Source: Amphritea sp. 1_MG-2023
GTDB taxonomy: Bacteria > Pseudomonadota > Gammaproteobacteria > Pseudomonadales > Balneatricaceae
Assembly: GCF_030547545.1 (NCBI RefSeq)
Contig: NZ_JAUOQE010000018.1
Location: forward strand, 22,816-86,815
Reading direction: 5' to 3'
Length of the DNA: 64,000 nucleotides
Under the pieces are notes generated by a model. That model did not search any database. It saw only the letters and a program-made list of their open reading frames with translations, and was not told the DNA's origin. Shown here in pieces: positions 15,956-24,463 of the stretch; position 1 is the first letter of the stretch; each line of letters opens with the position of its first letter. The position numbers were made by a program, and so were the translations under genes.

Positions 15956-17563
15956 ATGACTCAAGCACTGATCACTGCCCTATCAGATCCTAGCCATTAT
16001 CCTCATCCGACTGATGCCATTCGGGTGATTGAGACGCATATCTCGTGGGTAATTCTAACGGGAGAGATCGCCTATAAAATCAAAAAGCCGGTTAATTTTG
16101 GTTTCCTTGATTTTACTAGTTTAGAGAGTCGTAAACACTACTGTCATGAAGAGCTACGACTCAATCAGCGCTTGGCACCGGATATTTATCAGCAGGTCAT
16201 CGCCATTTGCGGCACGCCCGCCAACCCTACATTAATGAGCACGCAATTAACCCCGCCTGAATCGACAGACACGGTTAACATCGATGGTTTGCCTAACGCG
16301 AGCGAAGCGGAGATTCCCTTCGAGTATGCGGTTCAAATGCGTCAGTTTGATGATTCCCTGCGACTCGACCGACTGCTATTGAATAATACCCTACAGCCTG
16401 CTCATATTGATGAATTGAGTCAACAAATTGCTGACTTTCACCTGCGCGTCCCCCACGCCAGTACCGATGGTCCGTGGGGCGAACCGGATACCATCTGGCA
16501 AGTTGTCAGTGATAACTTCAGCCATACCAGCGAACACTTAGACACACTGGATGACTGGATGGAACTTCAACAGTTGGCGTATCAAGTCAGTCAACAGTTT
16601 CGCAGTCTGGCGTCAAAAATAGAGCAGCGTAAGCGGGAAGGCAATATCCGCGAATGTCATGGCGACTTGCATCTAGCCAACACCACCTTACTCGATGGTC
16701 AGGTAAGATTGTTTGACTGTATTGAATTTAATCTTGAGTTTCGTTGGATCGATACCATCTGCGATCTCGCCTTCCTGTTAATGGATTTAGAAGCCAATCA
16801 ACAACATGCCTTATCCCATCGCTGCCTCAACCGCTATTTAGAGATCACCGGCGATTATGATGGCACTCAATTACTGAACTTCTACAAAGGCTATCGAGCC
16901 ATGGTGCGAGCTAAAGTCGCGATGATCGGTGCAGCACGCAATCTGACCGAGTATCGACGCTACACTAAGCTCGCCTTAAGCTATGCGAACAAACCCTCGC
17001 CAGTACTATTTTTGATGCATGGCGTATCCGGTAGCGGCAAAAGCTATCTCAGCCAGCAGCTACTGGAACACAGTTCAGCCATTCGCATCCGCTCGGATGT
17101 AGAACGCAAACGCTTACACCGCGAACTCAGCTTAAAAGGCGATAATCTCGAGCTATATGGCAATGAGATGAATGTACATACTTACAATCATCTCAAAGCG
17201 CTCACTCGAAAGCTGCTCAACGCCGGTGAAACCGTGATCGTCGATGCCACGTTTATTCGCGAACGCACGCGCAAAAATTATCTAAAAATGGCGACTAAAC
17301 TGGGGGTTGAAATACGTATTATCGCCTGTCATTGCAATCAAACAGTCATGGAAAAACGCTTAATCAGTCGTCAACAAATAGGCAGTGATCCTTCCGATGC
17401 CGATGTCAGCATTATGCGTCAACAACAAGAAAGCCAACAGCCGCTAAAAGCTGAAGAACTCGCTTACAGTTACCGAGTAGATACCCTCGGTGATAATGCT
17501 ATTGCAGACCTCTGTCAGCAGATTGATCAAGATCCACTGATTCATCTCCCCCTGACGCCCTAA
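15956..17563 (+). CDS. Fusion of an APH-like kinase and a P-loop (zeta-like) kinase
   Basis: 535 residues in two halves. The N-terminal half (about 1-330) is aminoglycoside-phosphotransferase/choline-kinase-like: YKIKKPVNFGFLDF in place of the nucleotide-binding loop, and the catalytic CHGDLHLANTTL (His235 region) followed by FDCIEFN. The C-terminal half has a Walker A motif GVSGSGKS (from about residue 356) and resembles AAA_33/zeta-type kinases. This double-domain family is widespread in Proteobacteria; its substrate is unknown to me. The start at 15956 is the first ATG after the divergent promoter region; the frame is open further upstream but that part overlaps mrcB. It converges on hmuV. 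Confidence 0.82.
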   Translation: MTQALITALSDPSHYPHPTDAIRVIETHISWVILTGEIAYKIKKPVNFGFLDFTSLESRKHYCHEELRLNQRLAPDIYQQVIAICGTPANPTLMSTQLTPPESTDTVNIDGLPNASEAEIPFEYAVQMRQFDDSLRLDRLLLNNTLQPAHIDELSQQIADFHLRVPHASTDGPWGEPDTIWQVVSDNFSHTSEHLDTLDDWMELQQLAYQVSQQFRSLASKIEQRKREGNIRECHGDLHLANTTLLDGQVRLFDCIEFNLEFRWIDTICDLAFLLMDLEANQQHALSHRCLNRYLEITGDYDGTQLLNFYKGYRAMVRAKVAMIGAARNLTEYRRYTKLALSYANKPSPVLFLMHGVSGSGKSYLSQQLLEHSSAIRIRSDVERKRLHRELSLKGDNLELYGNEMNVHTYNHLKALTRKLLNAGETVIVDATFIRERTRKNYLKMATKLGVEIRIIACHCNQTVMEKRLISRQQIGSDPSDADVSIMRQQQESQQPLKAEELAYSYRVDTLGDNAIADLCQQIDQDPLIHLPLTP

Positions 17564-17592
17564 GTCATCCGGTCCCATCACCTCTCAAGGCG

Positions 17593-18351
17593 TTAGGGGC
17601 CGCTGACAAACACCGGCCAGGGATCGCTAACCACCTGAGTCACCGCTGCGCCATAGAGCTGACTGAGTTTCGCTGCCGTCATCACCGTCGCAACCGCGCC
17701 CACCTCAATCACTTCACCCTGTTGCAATAAAACCACTTGATCGGCCACTTGCGCTGCCAGATTGAGATCGTGCAAGACACAACAGACAGCGACACCGCTA
17801 TCGGCCACCGCGCGAATATGCTGCAACAGTAACTGCTGATATTTGAGATCCATTTCACTCACGGGTTCATCCAGCAATAAAACCTGACATTCCGCGCCCA
17901 CCTGTGCCAACACACGGGCAACTTGTACGCGCTGCTGCTCGCCACCCGACAGCGAGGTATAGTCTCGCTGAGCCAATGCTTGCAGTTCAAACTGAGCCAA
18001 GCACGCGGCGACACGGCTAGCCAGCAAGTCAGGCGAGAGCATTAATGGATAACAGCCTAATGCCACGACTTCTGCTACTCGAAACGGAAAGTTCAAGGGC
18101 TGCTGTTGTGTATACATCGCCAAAAAGCGGGCACGCAACGGTGGATCAATCTCACTGATGGACTGCTGCTTAAGATGGACACAGCCACTATCGGGTGACT
18201 GCAATCCCGCTAACAAGCCTAACAGGGTCGACTTGCCGGCCCCATTCGGCCCTAACAACACGGTAATTTCGCCGGCAGGTAACGTCAGGCTGATATCAGT
18301 AAGTAAGTGATTACTATTACGCGTCAAACAGACTTCTGACAGCTTCAACAT
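17593..18351 (-). CDS. hmuV: Hemin ABC transporter ATPase
   Basis: 252-residue ABC ATPase powering import of heme (or possibly a siderophore or cobalamin) across the inner membrane. Walker A is GPNGAGKST (34-42), the signature LSGGEQQRVQVARVLAQ, Walker B VLLLDEPVSEMD, and the switch His is in CVLHDLN. The spacing and the N-terminus (ISLTLPAGEITVLLGPNGAGK) fit HmuV. It overlaps the permease gene by seven bases. The operon lacks an hmuT binding-protein gene, so heme as substrate is an inference. Confidence 0.88.
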   Translation of the reverse strand: MLKLSEVCLTRNSNHLLTDISLTLPAGEITVLLGPNGAGKSTLLGLLAGLQSPDSGCVHLKQQSISEIDPPLRARFLAMYTQQQPLNFPFRVAEVVALGCYPLMLSPDLLASRVAACLAQFELQALAQRDYTSLSGGEQQRVQVARVLAQVGAECQVLLLDEPVSEMDLKYQQLLLQHIRAVADSGVAVCCVLHDLNLAAQVADQVVLLQQGEVIEVGAVATVMTAAKLSQLYGAAVTQVVSDPWPVFVSGP

Positions 18352-19337
18352 ACACGTAACTCCCGTTGACGGCGGGTTAACAACAAGAGAAAAAATGGCC
18401 CACCCACCAGCGCCGTCACAATGCCTACCGGTAGTTCAGCCGGCGACACCAAGATACGTGAGATAATATCTGCAAAAGTGAGTAACGCCGCACCGAGCAA
18501 TGCCGATAACGGCAGCAGACGACGATTATCCGGCCCGATCATCAACCGCACCAAATGCGGCACGATCAAACCAATAAAGCCGATGATGCCCGTCAGAGCG
18601 ACGACCGCCCCCACACCCAAGGCAATCAATAAAATCATAACCCGTTTACAACGCATAACGTCTAGCCCCAACAGACTCGCCTGCTGTTCACCCAAGAGCA
18701 GCAGATTGAGCTTTTGACCATAGCGCGGTAACAACCACAACACCGGTACCACGGCCATCAATAGCACCAACAAATCCTGCCAGCGGCTATGATTCAAACT
18801 GCCCAACATCCAAAAGCTCAACTGTCGCAGTTGCTGATCTGCCGCCATATATTTCAAACCACCGAGTCCCGCTAAAGCAATCGCATTAATGGCGATACCA
18901 CACAGCAGCATATTGGTCACCGACACGCCCTGCATTGTCAGCGATAATCGCGCTACTAACAGAGTGGTGAGTACGCCTCCGCCAAACGCCGCCAGCGGTA
19001 ACATCAATCCCCCTAGCCAATAAACCGAACTACCGAGTAACACCATCATGATGCCCGCACTGAGCGCTGCACCGGCAGAGATACCGATCAAGCCAGGGTC
19101 GGCCAATGGATTACGAAACAGGGACTGAGCCGCTGCGCCGGTAATAGCGAGTACGCCTCCAGCTAACAGCGTCAATAACAACCGTGGCAGTCGTAACTGC
19201 CAGAACACCTGACTGGCAACAGAATCATCGAATATCGTGGTCAGATCTAAGCTCGTCGGACCGATTAATAACGATAGCAGTATCATCAGCGGTAACAGAC
19301 AGCCGATACCCCAGACAGCTTTACGATGGCTCATCAA
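18345..19337 (-). CDS. hmuU: Hemin/iron-complex ABC transporter permease, FecCD family
   Basis: 330 residues with about nine to ten membrane helices typical of the BtuCD/FecCD family. Visible family segments are VFWQLRLPRLLLTLLAGG, LFRNPLADPGLIGISAGA and ALTGIIGFIGLIVPHLVR, the last being the cytoplasmic coupling region for the ATPase, and the C-terminal GIVTALVGGPFFLLLLTR. It overlaps hmuV by seven bases and the tonB-like gene by four, so the three are translated together. Heme versus ferric siderophore versus cobalamin cannot be decided from the permease; TonB next door favours an iron source. Confidence 0.9.
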   Translation of the reverse strand: MMSHRKAVWGIGCLLPLMILLSLLIGPTSLDLTTIFDDSVASQVFWQLRLPRLLLTLLAGGVLAITGAAAQSLFRNPLADPGLIGISAGAALSAGIMMVLLGSSVYWLGGLMLPLAAFGGGVLTTLLVARLSLTMQGVSVTNMLLCGIAINAIALAGLGGLKYMAADQQLRQLSFWMLGSLNHSRWQDLLVLLMAVVPVLWLLPRYGQKLNLLLLGEQQASLLGLDVMRCKRVMILLIALGVGAVVALTGIIGFIGLIVPHLVRLMIGPDNRRLLPLSALLGAALLTFADIISRILVSPAELPVGIVTALVGGPFFLLLLTRRQRELRVC

Positions 19338-20236
19338 TGTTTCTCCAATACAAAGTCAATCGGCACTCGCACATAAGACGCAACCGCAATACCGTTTTGC
19401 CTCGCAGGCACAAATTGCCAATCCTGCACGGCCTTTTGCGCCGCTCGGTCGAGCAGTTCAGATCCCGAACTTTGCGCCACCTGTAACGCCTCAACCGCAC
19501 CATGACGATTAATCGTCACCTGCAACATGACGCGCCCTTCAATCCCTCGCTTGCGAGCGAGTCGTGGATATTGCGGTGGAGACGGCGGCGTCATAAAGCT
19601 TGGCTGCGCATGATATATCGGCGCACCCTGCGCGACGCTAGCCGTAGACGAAGGCGCTGAGCTGACCAGCGACCCTGAGGCAGTGGATGTCGGCTTGAGT
19701 GTATCAAGCACGGCTGTAGATGCCGCTGATGCGGAAGAGGCCTGCAACGCAGCGGTATTGATAGTGTTATATCGAGTCGGCAACGGTGCTGCGACGATCT
19801 CTGGCGCTTCTATTGCTGCTTCTGTTGCCGCTGTCGCTGTGTGATTAAGTGGCTTTGACGCTGTGATCGGTTGGCTGATCGGCTGATTGATCGGCTTTGC
19901 AGCCGATGTCGAGTGATCGGCGGGTTTATCGAGAATCGCCTTAGACGTTGATGGCGTCACCTGATGCTCAGAGGTAGTTTTAAGCCGTTCATCACTGTCG
20001 CGAAGAGGCTTGTTTCGGGCATCGGCCGATTTTTCATCCGCAACAACAGCACTCGCCTCACCGACAGTCGATGCTGACACGGTCAGGTTAATCGCCAAGA
20101 CATCAGCCCCGCCGATATTGGCGGCGTGCCAAGACATCCACCAGCCACCTATCAGGGCTAAATGAACAACGCCGGACAAGCCAATGCTCATGACAAAGAA
20201 ACGCCACTTCAGTAGAGCGGCCAGCAGGCTGTTCAC
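19334..20236 (-). CDS. tonB: TonB-family energy transducer
   Basis: 300 residues: one N-terminal membrane helix (about 13-36), a long Ser/Thr/Ala-rich periplasmic spacer (about 50-205) where classical TonB has Pro-Lys/Glu-Pro repeats, then a C-terminal TonB domain (about 212-300) with YPRLARKRGIEGRV and AVQDWQFVPARQNG. It passes proton-motive energy to outer-membrane receptors. exbB and exbD are not adjacent, so it must borrow a set from elsewhere. It is first in the operon with hmuU and hmuV. A 13-bp tandem triplicate lies just upstream. Confidence 0.87.
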   Translation of the reverse strand: MNSLLAALLKWRFFVMSIGLSGVVHLALIGGWWMSWHAANIGGADVLAINLTVSASTVGEASAVVADEKSADARNKPLRDSDERLKTTSEHQVTPSTSKAILDKPADHSTSAAKPINQPISQPITASKPLNHTATAATEAAIEAPEIVAAPLPTRYNTINTAALQASSASAASTAVLDTLKPTSTASGSLVSSAPSSTASVAQGAPIYHAQPSFMTPPSPPQYPRLARKRGIEGRVMLQVTINRHGAVEALQVAQSSGSELLDRAAQKAVQDWQFVPARQNGIAVASYVRVPIDFVLEKH

Positions 20237-20254
20237 AGATTTAAGTCACTTTAA

Positions 20255-20293
20255 TTATAGGCTTTAGTTATAGGCTAGAGTTATAAGCTAGTT
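20255..20293. repeat. Three tandem 13-bp repeats upstream of the tonB operon
   Basis: TTATAGGCT occurs at 20255-20263 and 20268-20276, and TTATAAGCT at 20281-20289, with an exact 13-base period. The region lies between the divergent tonB-hmuUV operon and the Rieske gene, just 19 bases from the tonB start. It could be an operator for a DNA-binding protein or a simple local duplication. I see no Fur box here. Confidence 0.75.
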
Positions 20294-20392
20294 TTTTATC
20301 CGCTAAGATGGATAACCAATATTGGCGATTATAATAGCAGTATCAATACAACTGTCTGACATTTTCTCATCAGATTATTAATCGGATTCACC

Positions 20393-20737
20393 ATGACGAC
20401 TATCACACCACTCATACTTATCAGCGAACTCCCCGAAAACAGCACCAAAGGTATCAAACTGGGCGAGCGAAACCTATTTGCCGTCAATCATCAAGGCAAG
20501 CTCTACCTCTACGAAAACCGCTGCCCTCACAAAGGTATCCCTCTGGAATGGATGCCTGACACCTTCCTCGATGTTGAAAAACAGTTTATTCAGTGCGCTA
20601 CCCACGGCGCCCTATTTACTATCGATGAGGGCCTCTGCATTGCCGGCCCTTGCACCGGCGCCACATTAACATCGATTGAATTTGTCATTATTGAAGGACA
20701 GATCTGCCTAGCATCAGCCTCAGAGACACACCGGTAG
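20393..20737 (+). CDS. Rieske [2Fe-2S] ferredoxin-like protein
   Basis: 114 residues with the two Rieske half-motifs C-X-H (Cys44, His46 in NRCPHKGIP) and C-X2-H (Cys68, His71 in QCATHGALF), which hold a [2Fe-2S] cluster. It has no signal peptide, so it is a soluble cytoplasmic electron carrier, of the type found as ferredoxin subunits of oxygenases or as stand-alone proteins. No oxygenase lies nearby and the redox partner is unknown. The last 18 bases overlap the 3' end of the convergent sfsA gene. Confidence 0.9.
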   Translation: MTTITPLILISELPENSTKGIKLGERNLFAVNHQGKLYLYENRCPHKGIPLEWMPDTFLDVEKQFIQCATHGALFTIDEGLCIAGPCTGATLTSIEFVIIEGQICLASASETHR

Positions 20738-21424
20738 TCGATGACTAATGGTGACCTCTCGCGGCGTAATGCGGGCACCATAGGCATACACTTCAACCCC
20801 CGCCGCCACCGCCTCACGCAGCAGCCGACCATACTCGGGATCAATATGATCTGCCGGCCGTACCTGCTCTATTCCGGTATGCGGCACACAATAGATCAGC
20901 ACCGCGCGATGCCCCTGCGATACCATCAACATGAGTTCGCGTAGATGCTTCGCACCACGCGTTGTCACGGCATCGGGAAAAGAGCCAATTCCATTCTCCT
21001 CCAACAGGGTGACATTTTTAATTTCAACATAACACGGCGATCGCCGCGAGCTTTCCAACAGCAGATCAATACGGCTATTCTCATCGCCATATTTTACTTC
21101 TTGACGTATCTGCTGATAATTTTGCAACGTCTCAATCACACCGTTTTCAATCGCTTCACGAATCAACGCGTTCGCCCGCCCGGTATTGATACAGGCCCAA
21201 AAACGTCCCTCGACTTGCACCAACTCCCAACCAAACAGGTATTTACGTTGTGGATTCCCCGAATTTTGAATCCACACTTCACTGCCAGGGTCGGCGCAGT
21301 TTTTCATCGAGCCCGTATTAGGGCAATGCACCGTCAACAGCTCTCCATCATTCAACTCAATATCCGCCAAAAAACGCTTATAACGTTTAATCAGGCGCCC
21401 CGACTGCATATGCGCTAATTGCAT
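20720..21424 (-). CDS. sfsA: SfsA-family nuclease-like protein
   Basis: 234 residues matching SfsA: LIKRYKRFLADIELNDGE, VHCPNTGSMKNC, YLFGWELVQVEG, and the PD-(D/E)XK-like core with YVEIKNVTL and FPDAVTTRGAKHLREL. E. coli SfsA was named for sugar fermentation stimulation; the fold points to DNA/RNA cleavage. It starts one base inside the end of the aminotransferase gene, a pair also seen near dksA in Pseudomonas. Function in this organism unknown. Confidence 0.95.
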   Translation of the reverse strand: MQLAHMQSGRLIKRYKRFLADIELNDGELLTVHCPNTGSMKNCADPGSEVWIQNSGNPQRKYLFGWELVQVEGRFWACINTGRANALIREAIENGVIETLQNYQQIRQEVKYGDENSRIDLLLESSRRSPCYVEIKNVTLLEENGIGSFPDAVTTRGAKHLRELMLMVSQGHRAVLIYCVPHTGIEQVRPADHIDPEYGRLLREAVAAGVEVYAYGARITPREVTISHRLPVCL

Positions 21425-22581
21425 CAGCTCAACCTCGCCCGTAGACGGGCTAATGCGGTTTCGATCTGTGCGACACTGGTGGTATAGGAGAAACGGATAT
21501 AACGATTCGCTTGATAGTCTCCAAAATCGATACCGGGCGTCACCGCTACTTTATCTTGCTCAAGCAACGTCCAACAGAAGTCGAAGGTATTATCCGTAAA
21601 ACGGGAGGCATCAGCATAAACATAAAAAGCCCCCTCGGGCGTCAGTGGGATACCGAAGCCCAACGACCGCAAGCCCTTCACCAGTATATCCCGGCGCTCT
21701 TTGAACGCTTCTCGGCGTTGTTCTAAAATCTCTAGCGTATCCGGCTGAAACGCCGCCAACGCGGCGTATTGCGCAATGGTCGGCGGTGAAATAAATAGGT
21801 TTTGCGCCAACCGTTCGACCTCTGGGGCCGCCGCCTCAGGCACCACAGTCCAGCCCAAGCGCCAACCGGTCATGCCGAAATATTTCGAGAAACTATTGAG
21901 GACAAACGCATCTTGATCCACCGACAGCACCGAGGTCGCATCAAAACCATAGGTCAAACCATGATAAAGCTCATCAACCACCAGCCGCCCAGCATGACTT
22001 TTAACCGTTTGTGCAATCAGCTCTAGCTGCTCTCGATGCACCACACTGCCCGTGGGGTTCGATGGCGAAGCCAATAACACACCCGCCGTATTCGCCTGCC
22101 AGTGCTGCTCGATCAAGTCTGGCGTTAGCTGATAATTATCCGCTGCTGTCACCGGCACTAACTGACCTCGCGCCTCCAGCAGACGTAAAAAGCGCGGATT
22201 ACAGGGGTAGCCTGGGTCGGCCATCATAAATGTTTGACCCGGATTAGCTAACGTCGCGAACACCAACAATAACGCGCCCGATGCGCCCGCCGTCACAATC
22301 ACTCGCTCGGCAGGGATATCTAAGCCGTAACGCTGCTGATAAAAGCTCGCGATCGCTTCCCTTAATGGCGGAATCCCCGCCGCAGGGGTATATTGTGTAT
22401 GCCCCTCTTGAATCGCCGCGATGCCTGCGGCGGCAATCGGTGCAGGCGTCGCGAAATCGGGTTCTCCGGCACACATGTGCACCACATCATGGCCTTGTGC
22501 ATCCAGCTCTTTCGCTCGTTTTAGTAGATCCATCACTTTAAAAGACTCAATATCGGCGACCCGATGCGACCAGTTATTCAT
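21424..22581 (-). CDS. Class I PLP-dependent aminotransferase
   Basis: 385 residues of fold-type I aminotransferase (AspC-like family). HMCAGEPDFATP and the N-terminal helix, the ASPSNPTGSV segment, and the PLP lysine in NSFSKYFGMTGWRLGW (about residue 231) are visible, as is the C-terminal arginine for the substrate carboxylate (NRYIRFSYTTS). The substrate (aspartate, aromatic or other) is not settled by sequence. It is co-transcribed with sfsA (shared base at 21424) and lies upstream of dksA in the opposite direction. Confidence 0.9.
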   Translation of the reverse strand: MNNWSHRVADIESFKVMDLLKRAKELDAQGHDVVHMCAGEPDFATPAPIAAAGIAAIQEGHTQYTPAAGIPPLREAIASFYQQRYGLDIPAERVIVTAGASGALLLVFATLANPGQTFMMADPGYPCNPRFLRLLEARGQLVPVTAADNYQLTPDLIEQHWQANTAGVLLASPSNPTGSVVHREQLELIAQTVKSHAGRLVVDELYHGLTYGFDATSVLSVDQDAFVLNSFSKYFGMTGWRLGWTVVPEAAAPEVERLAQNLFISPPTIAQYAALAAFQPDTLEILEQRREAFKERRDILVKGLRSLGFGIPLTPEGAFYVYADASRFTDNTFDFCWTLLEQDKVAVTPGIDFGDYQANRYIRFSYTTSVAQIETALARLRARLS

Positions 22582-22946
22582 GACAGACGACTCCCTTGTG
22601 ACGCGTATTTGAAAGGTCGCGATTATACATTAGTCATAGCGTTAACGCAGAATTCTCATCCTAGAAAGCGATTGATTGTGCCGCGTATAATCGCTAATCC
22701 CTGCTATAATTGACGTTTGAGCAGGTTTAATGCCGTAAACGCTTATCATTAAGTTTCAACAGCAAGATCTAAAGCTTAATGATAACAAGCTAGTTTTTTG
22801 TTCTGGGGGGCTGGTGCTAACTCGAAGGTTCTGGTAACTTCAGCTCCCTTCTGATGGATGGATTAAACACCTTCGGTATAAAAGCCGTTGGTACAAGCGT
22901 TCGGGCACGGTTGCCCGACCTGTTGAGAGAGAAGCGAGGCAGAACT
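22582..22946 (+). promoter_or_regulatory. dksA promoter and structured leader
   Basis: 365 bases without a gene. Two perfect -10 hexamers TATAAT lie at 22686-22691 and 22705-22710, without a good -35. Downstream an 11-bp perfect stem (TTATCATTAAG 22743-22753 with CTTAATGATAA 22775-22785; 21-base loop) is followed by TTTTTT at 22793-22798, which looks like a terminator inside the transcribed leader. The remaining leader is about 150 bases, G-rich at first (CTGGGGGGCTGG), and ends with GAGG seven bases before the dksA ATG. Attenuation of dksA is inferred, not shown. Confidence 0.55.
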
Positions 22947-23375
22947 ATGCCGAATCAAGAAACACAGTTCACCCACTTTGAGCCATATCCAATTAAGGAA
23001 GGCGAAGAGTACATGAATGATGCTCAAAAAGATCATTTCCGCCAAATCCTAAACGCCTGGAAACAGGAACTCATGGAAGAGGTCGATCGTACCGTAAATC
23101 ACCTGCAGGAAGAAGCAACTAACTTTGCCGACCCCAGCGATCGGGCGAGTCAGGAAGAGGAATTCAGCCTCGAACTGCGCACCCGTGATCGAGAACGTAA
23201 ACTGATCAATAAGATCTCAAAGGCGATGGAAACCATCGACGATGACGATTATGGCTACTGTTCCGCTTGTGGCGTAGAGATCGGGGTTCGTCGACTGGAA
23301 GCGCGCCCAACAGCAACACTCTGTATTGATTGCAAAACACTGGCTGAGATCAAAGAAAAGCAGCTCGGTATCTGA
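22947..23375 (+). CDS. dksA: RNA polymerase-binding transcription factor DksA
   Basis: 142 residues. DksA enters the RNA polymerase secondary channel and works with ppGpp to inhibit rRNA and activate amino-acid promoters. The coiled coil tip carries the acidic motif DPSDRASQEEE, and a four-cysteine zinc finger is present: CSACGVEIG, then CIDC 17 residues on. The ATG at 22947 is chosen because GAGG precedes it and the protein then starts as family members do (MPNQETQFTHFEPY); an earlier in-frame ATG at 22854 lies in the leader. gluQ follows 36 bases later, as in E. coli. Confidence 0.96.
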   Translation: MPNQETQFTHFEPYPIKEGEEYMNDAQKDHFRQILNAWKQELMEEVDRTVNHLQEEATNFADPSDRASQEEEFSLELRTRDRERKLINKISKAMETIDDDDYGYCSACGVEIGVRRLEARPTATLCIDCKTLAEIKEKQLGI

Positions 23376-23411
23376 CCCTTCGCGGCTGACTCTCTGTCAG
23401 CCGCTTTTGCA

Positions 23412-24287
23412 ATGGTCTATATCGGTCGCTTCGCTCCCTCACCCACTGGCCCGCTCCACTTTGGCTCTCTCCTTGCTGCACTTGCCAGCTATCTTGACGC
23501 TCGCGCTCATCATGGCCGTTGGCTCGTACGCATTGAAGATCTCGACACGCCTCGCGTTATCCAAGGCGCCACTGATGACATCCTCCGCACGCTAGAAGAC
23601 TATGGCTTGGAATGGGATGATGCCGTTATACGTCAAAGTGATCGGTTACATCTTTACCACGAAGCCTTAACGCAATTACGCCAGCGTCACCAAGCTTATC
23701 CCTGTGATTGCTCCCGACAACAGATCCGACAGCGTACCGGCAGCAGCCGTTATGACGGGCATTGTCGCCGCCATCCACCCAACCCTCAGCATGTTTGCGC
23801 TATTCGCAGCCATAATCCACAAGACTATCCATTTGATGATCAAATTCAGGGGCCACAAAGCTTCCCTGCTCAAATCGAAGATTTCGTTATCTTTCGTCGC
23901 GATGGTTTTTTTGCTTATCAACTCGCGGTGACCATTGATGATGCAGAGCAGCAGATCAATCACATCGTGCGCGGTTCTGATCTGCTCGATTCCACCCCTA
24001 AACAGAGACACTTACAGCAACAGCTAGGCTATCCCCGCCCCATCTACGCCCATATTCCTGTCGCCACGAATACTCAGGGACAGAAGCTGAGTAAGCAAAC
24101 CCTTGCGCCAGCATTGGATCGACATCACGCACGACAGCAAATCATTCGAGCATTACAGTTTCTCGGTCAGCAACCCGTGACAGAACTCCACGACTGTCGC
24201 CTCGATGAATGCCTCAGATGGGCTATCGAGCACTGGAATATCTCCGCTATTCCTAAACAAATAGGCCTTATACTGGAAGATAATTAA
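23412..24287 (+). CDS. gluQ: Glutamyl-Q tRNA(Asp) synthetase
   Basis: 291-residue truncated paralogue of GluRS that lacks the anticodon-binding domain and attaches glutamate to queuosine in tRNA-Asp. The HIGH-type motif is GPLHFGSLLAAL and the KMSKS-type motif is KLSKQTL, near residue 220. Cysteines in YPCDCSRQQI and YDGHCRR fit the zinc site. It follows dksA, as in E. coli, and its stop codon overlaps the ATG of the next small ORF by one base (TAATG). Confidence 0.95.
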   Translation: MVYIGRFAPSPTGPLHFGSLLAALASYLDARAHHGRWLVRIEDLDTPRVIQGATDDILRTLEDYGLEWDDAVIRQSDRLHLYHEALTQLRQRHQAYPCDCSRQQIRQRTGSSRYDGHCRRHPPNPQHVCAIRSHNPQDYPFDDQIQGPQSFPAQIEDFVIFRRDGFFAYQLAVTIDDAEQQINHIVRGSDLLDSTPKQRHLQQQLGYPRPIYAHIPVATNTQGQKLSKQTLAPALDRHHARQQIIRALQFLGQQPVTELHDCRLDECLRWAIEHWNISAIPKQIGLILEDN

Positions 24288-24463
24288 TGCATTTTTACCG
24301 TGTTTTAATCGTATTGGTGATTGGCGGCTATCTCCTATCGCCACTGCTGGATCAATGGTGGCCAGACTCTGCGACCCCTTGGTATCGCCCTTTTATTATC
24401 TGGGCAGCGCTTATCTTGATTATTGCAATTTTGGAACGGAGGCAACGTAGCGATGAATTTTAA
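24287..24463 (+). CDS. cbrX: CbrX-like small membrane protein (58 aa)
   Basis: A short ORF of 58 codons begins MHFYRVLIVLVIGGYLLSPLL and ends ERRQRSDEF. It has two hydrophobic segments (about 4-21 and 34-49) joined by a Trp-rich loop (DQWWPDSATPWYRPF), and a charged C-terminus. Its ATG overlaps the gluQ stop and its own end overlaps the cbrA start by 11 bases. That is the layout reported for cbrX in Pseudomonas, where it lies upstream of and overlaps cbrA. Its function is thought to be translational coupling of cbrA; a direct role of the peptide is unknown. The name is by position and shape, not alignment. Confidence 0.82.
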   Translation: MHFYRVLIVLVIGGYLLSPLLDQWWPDSATPWYRPFIIWAALILIIAILERRQRSDEF

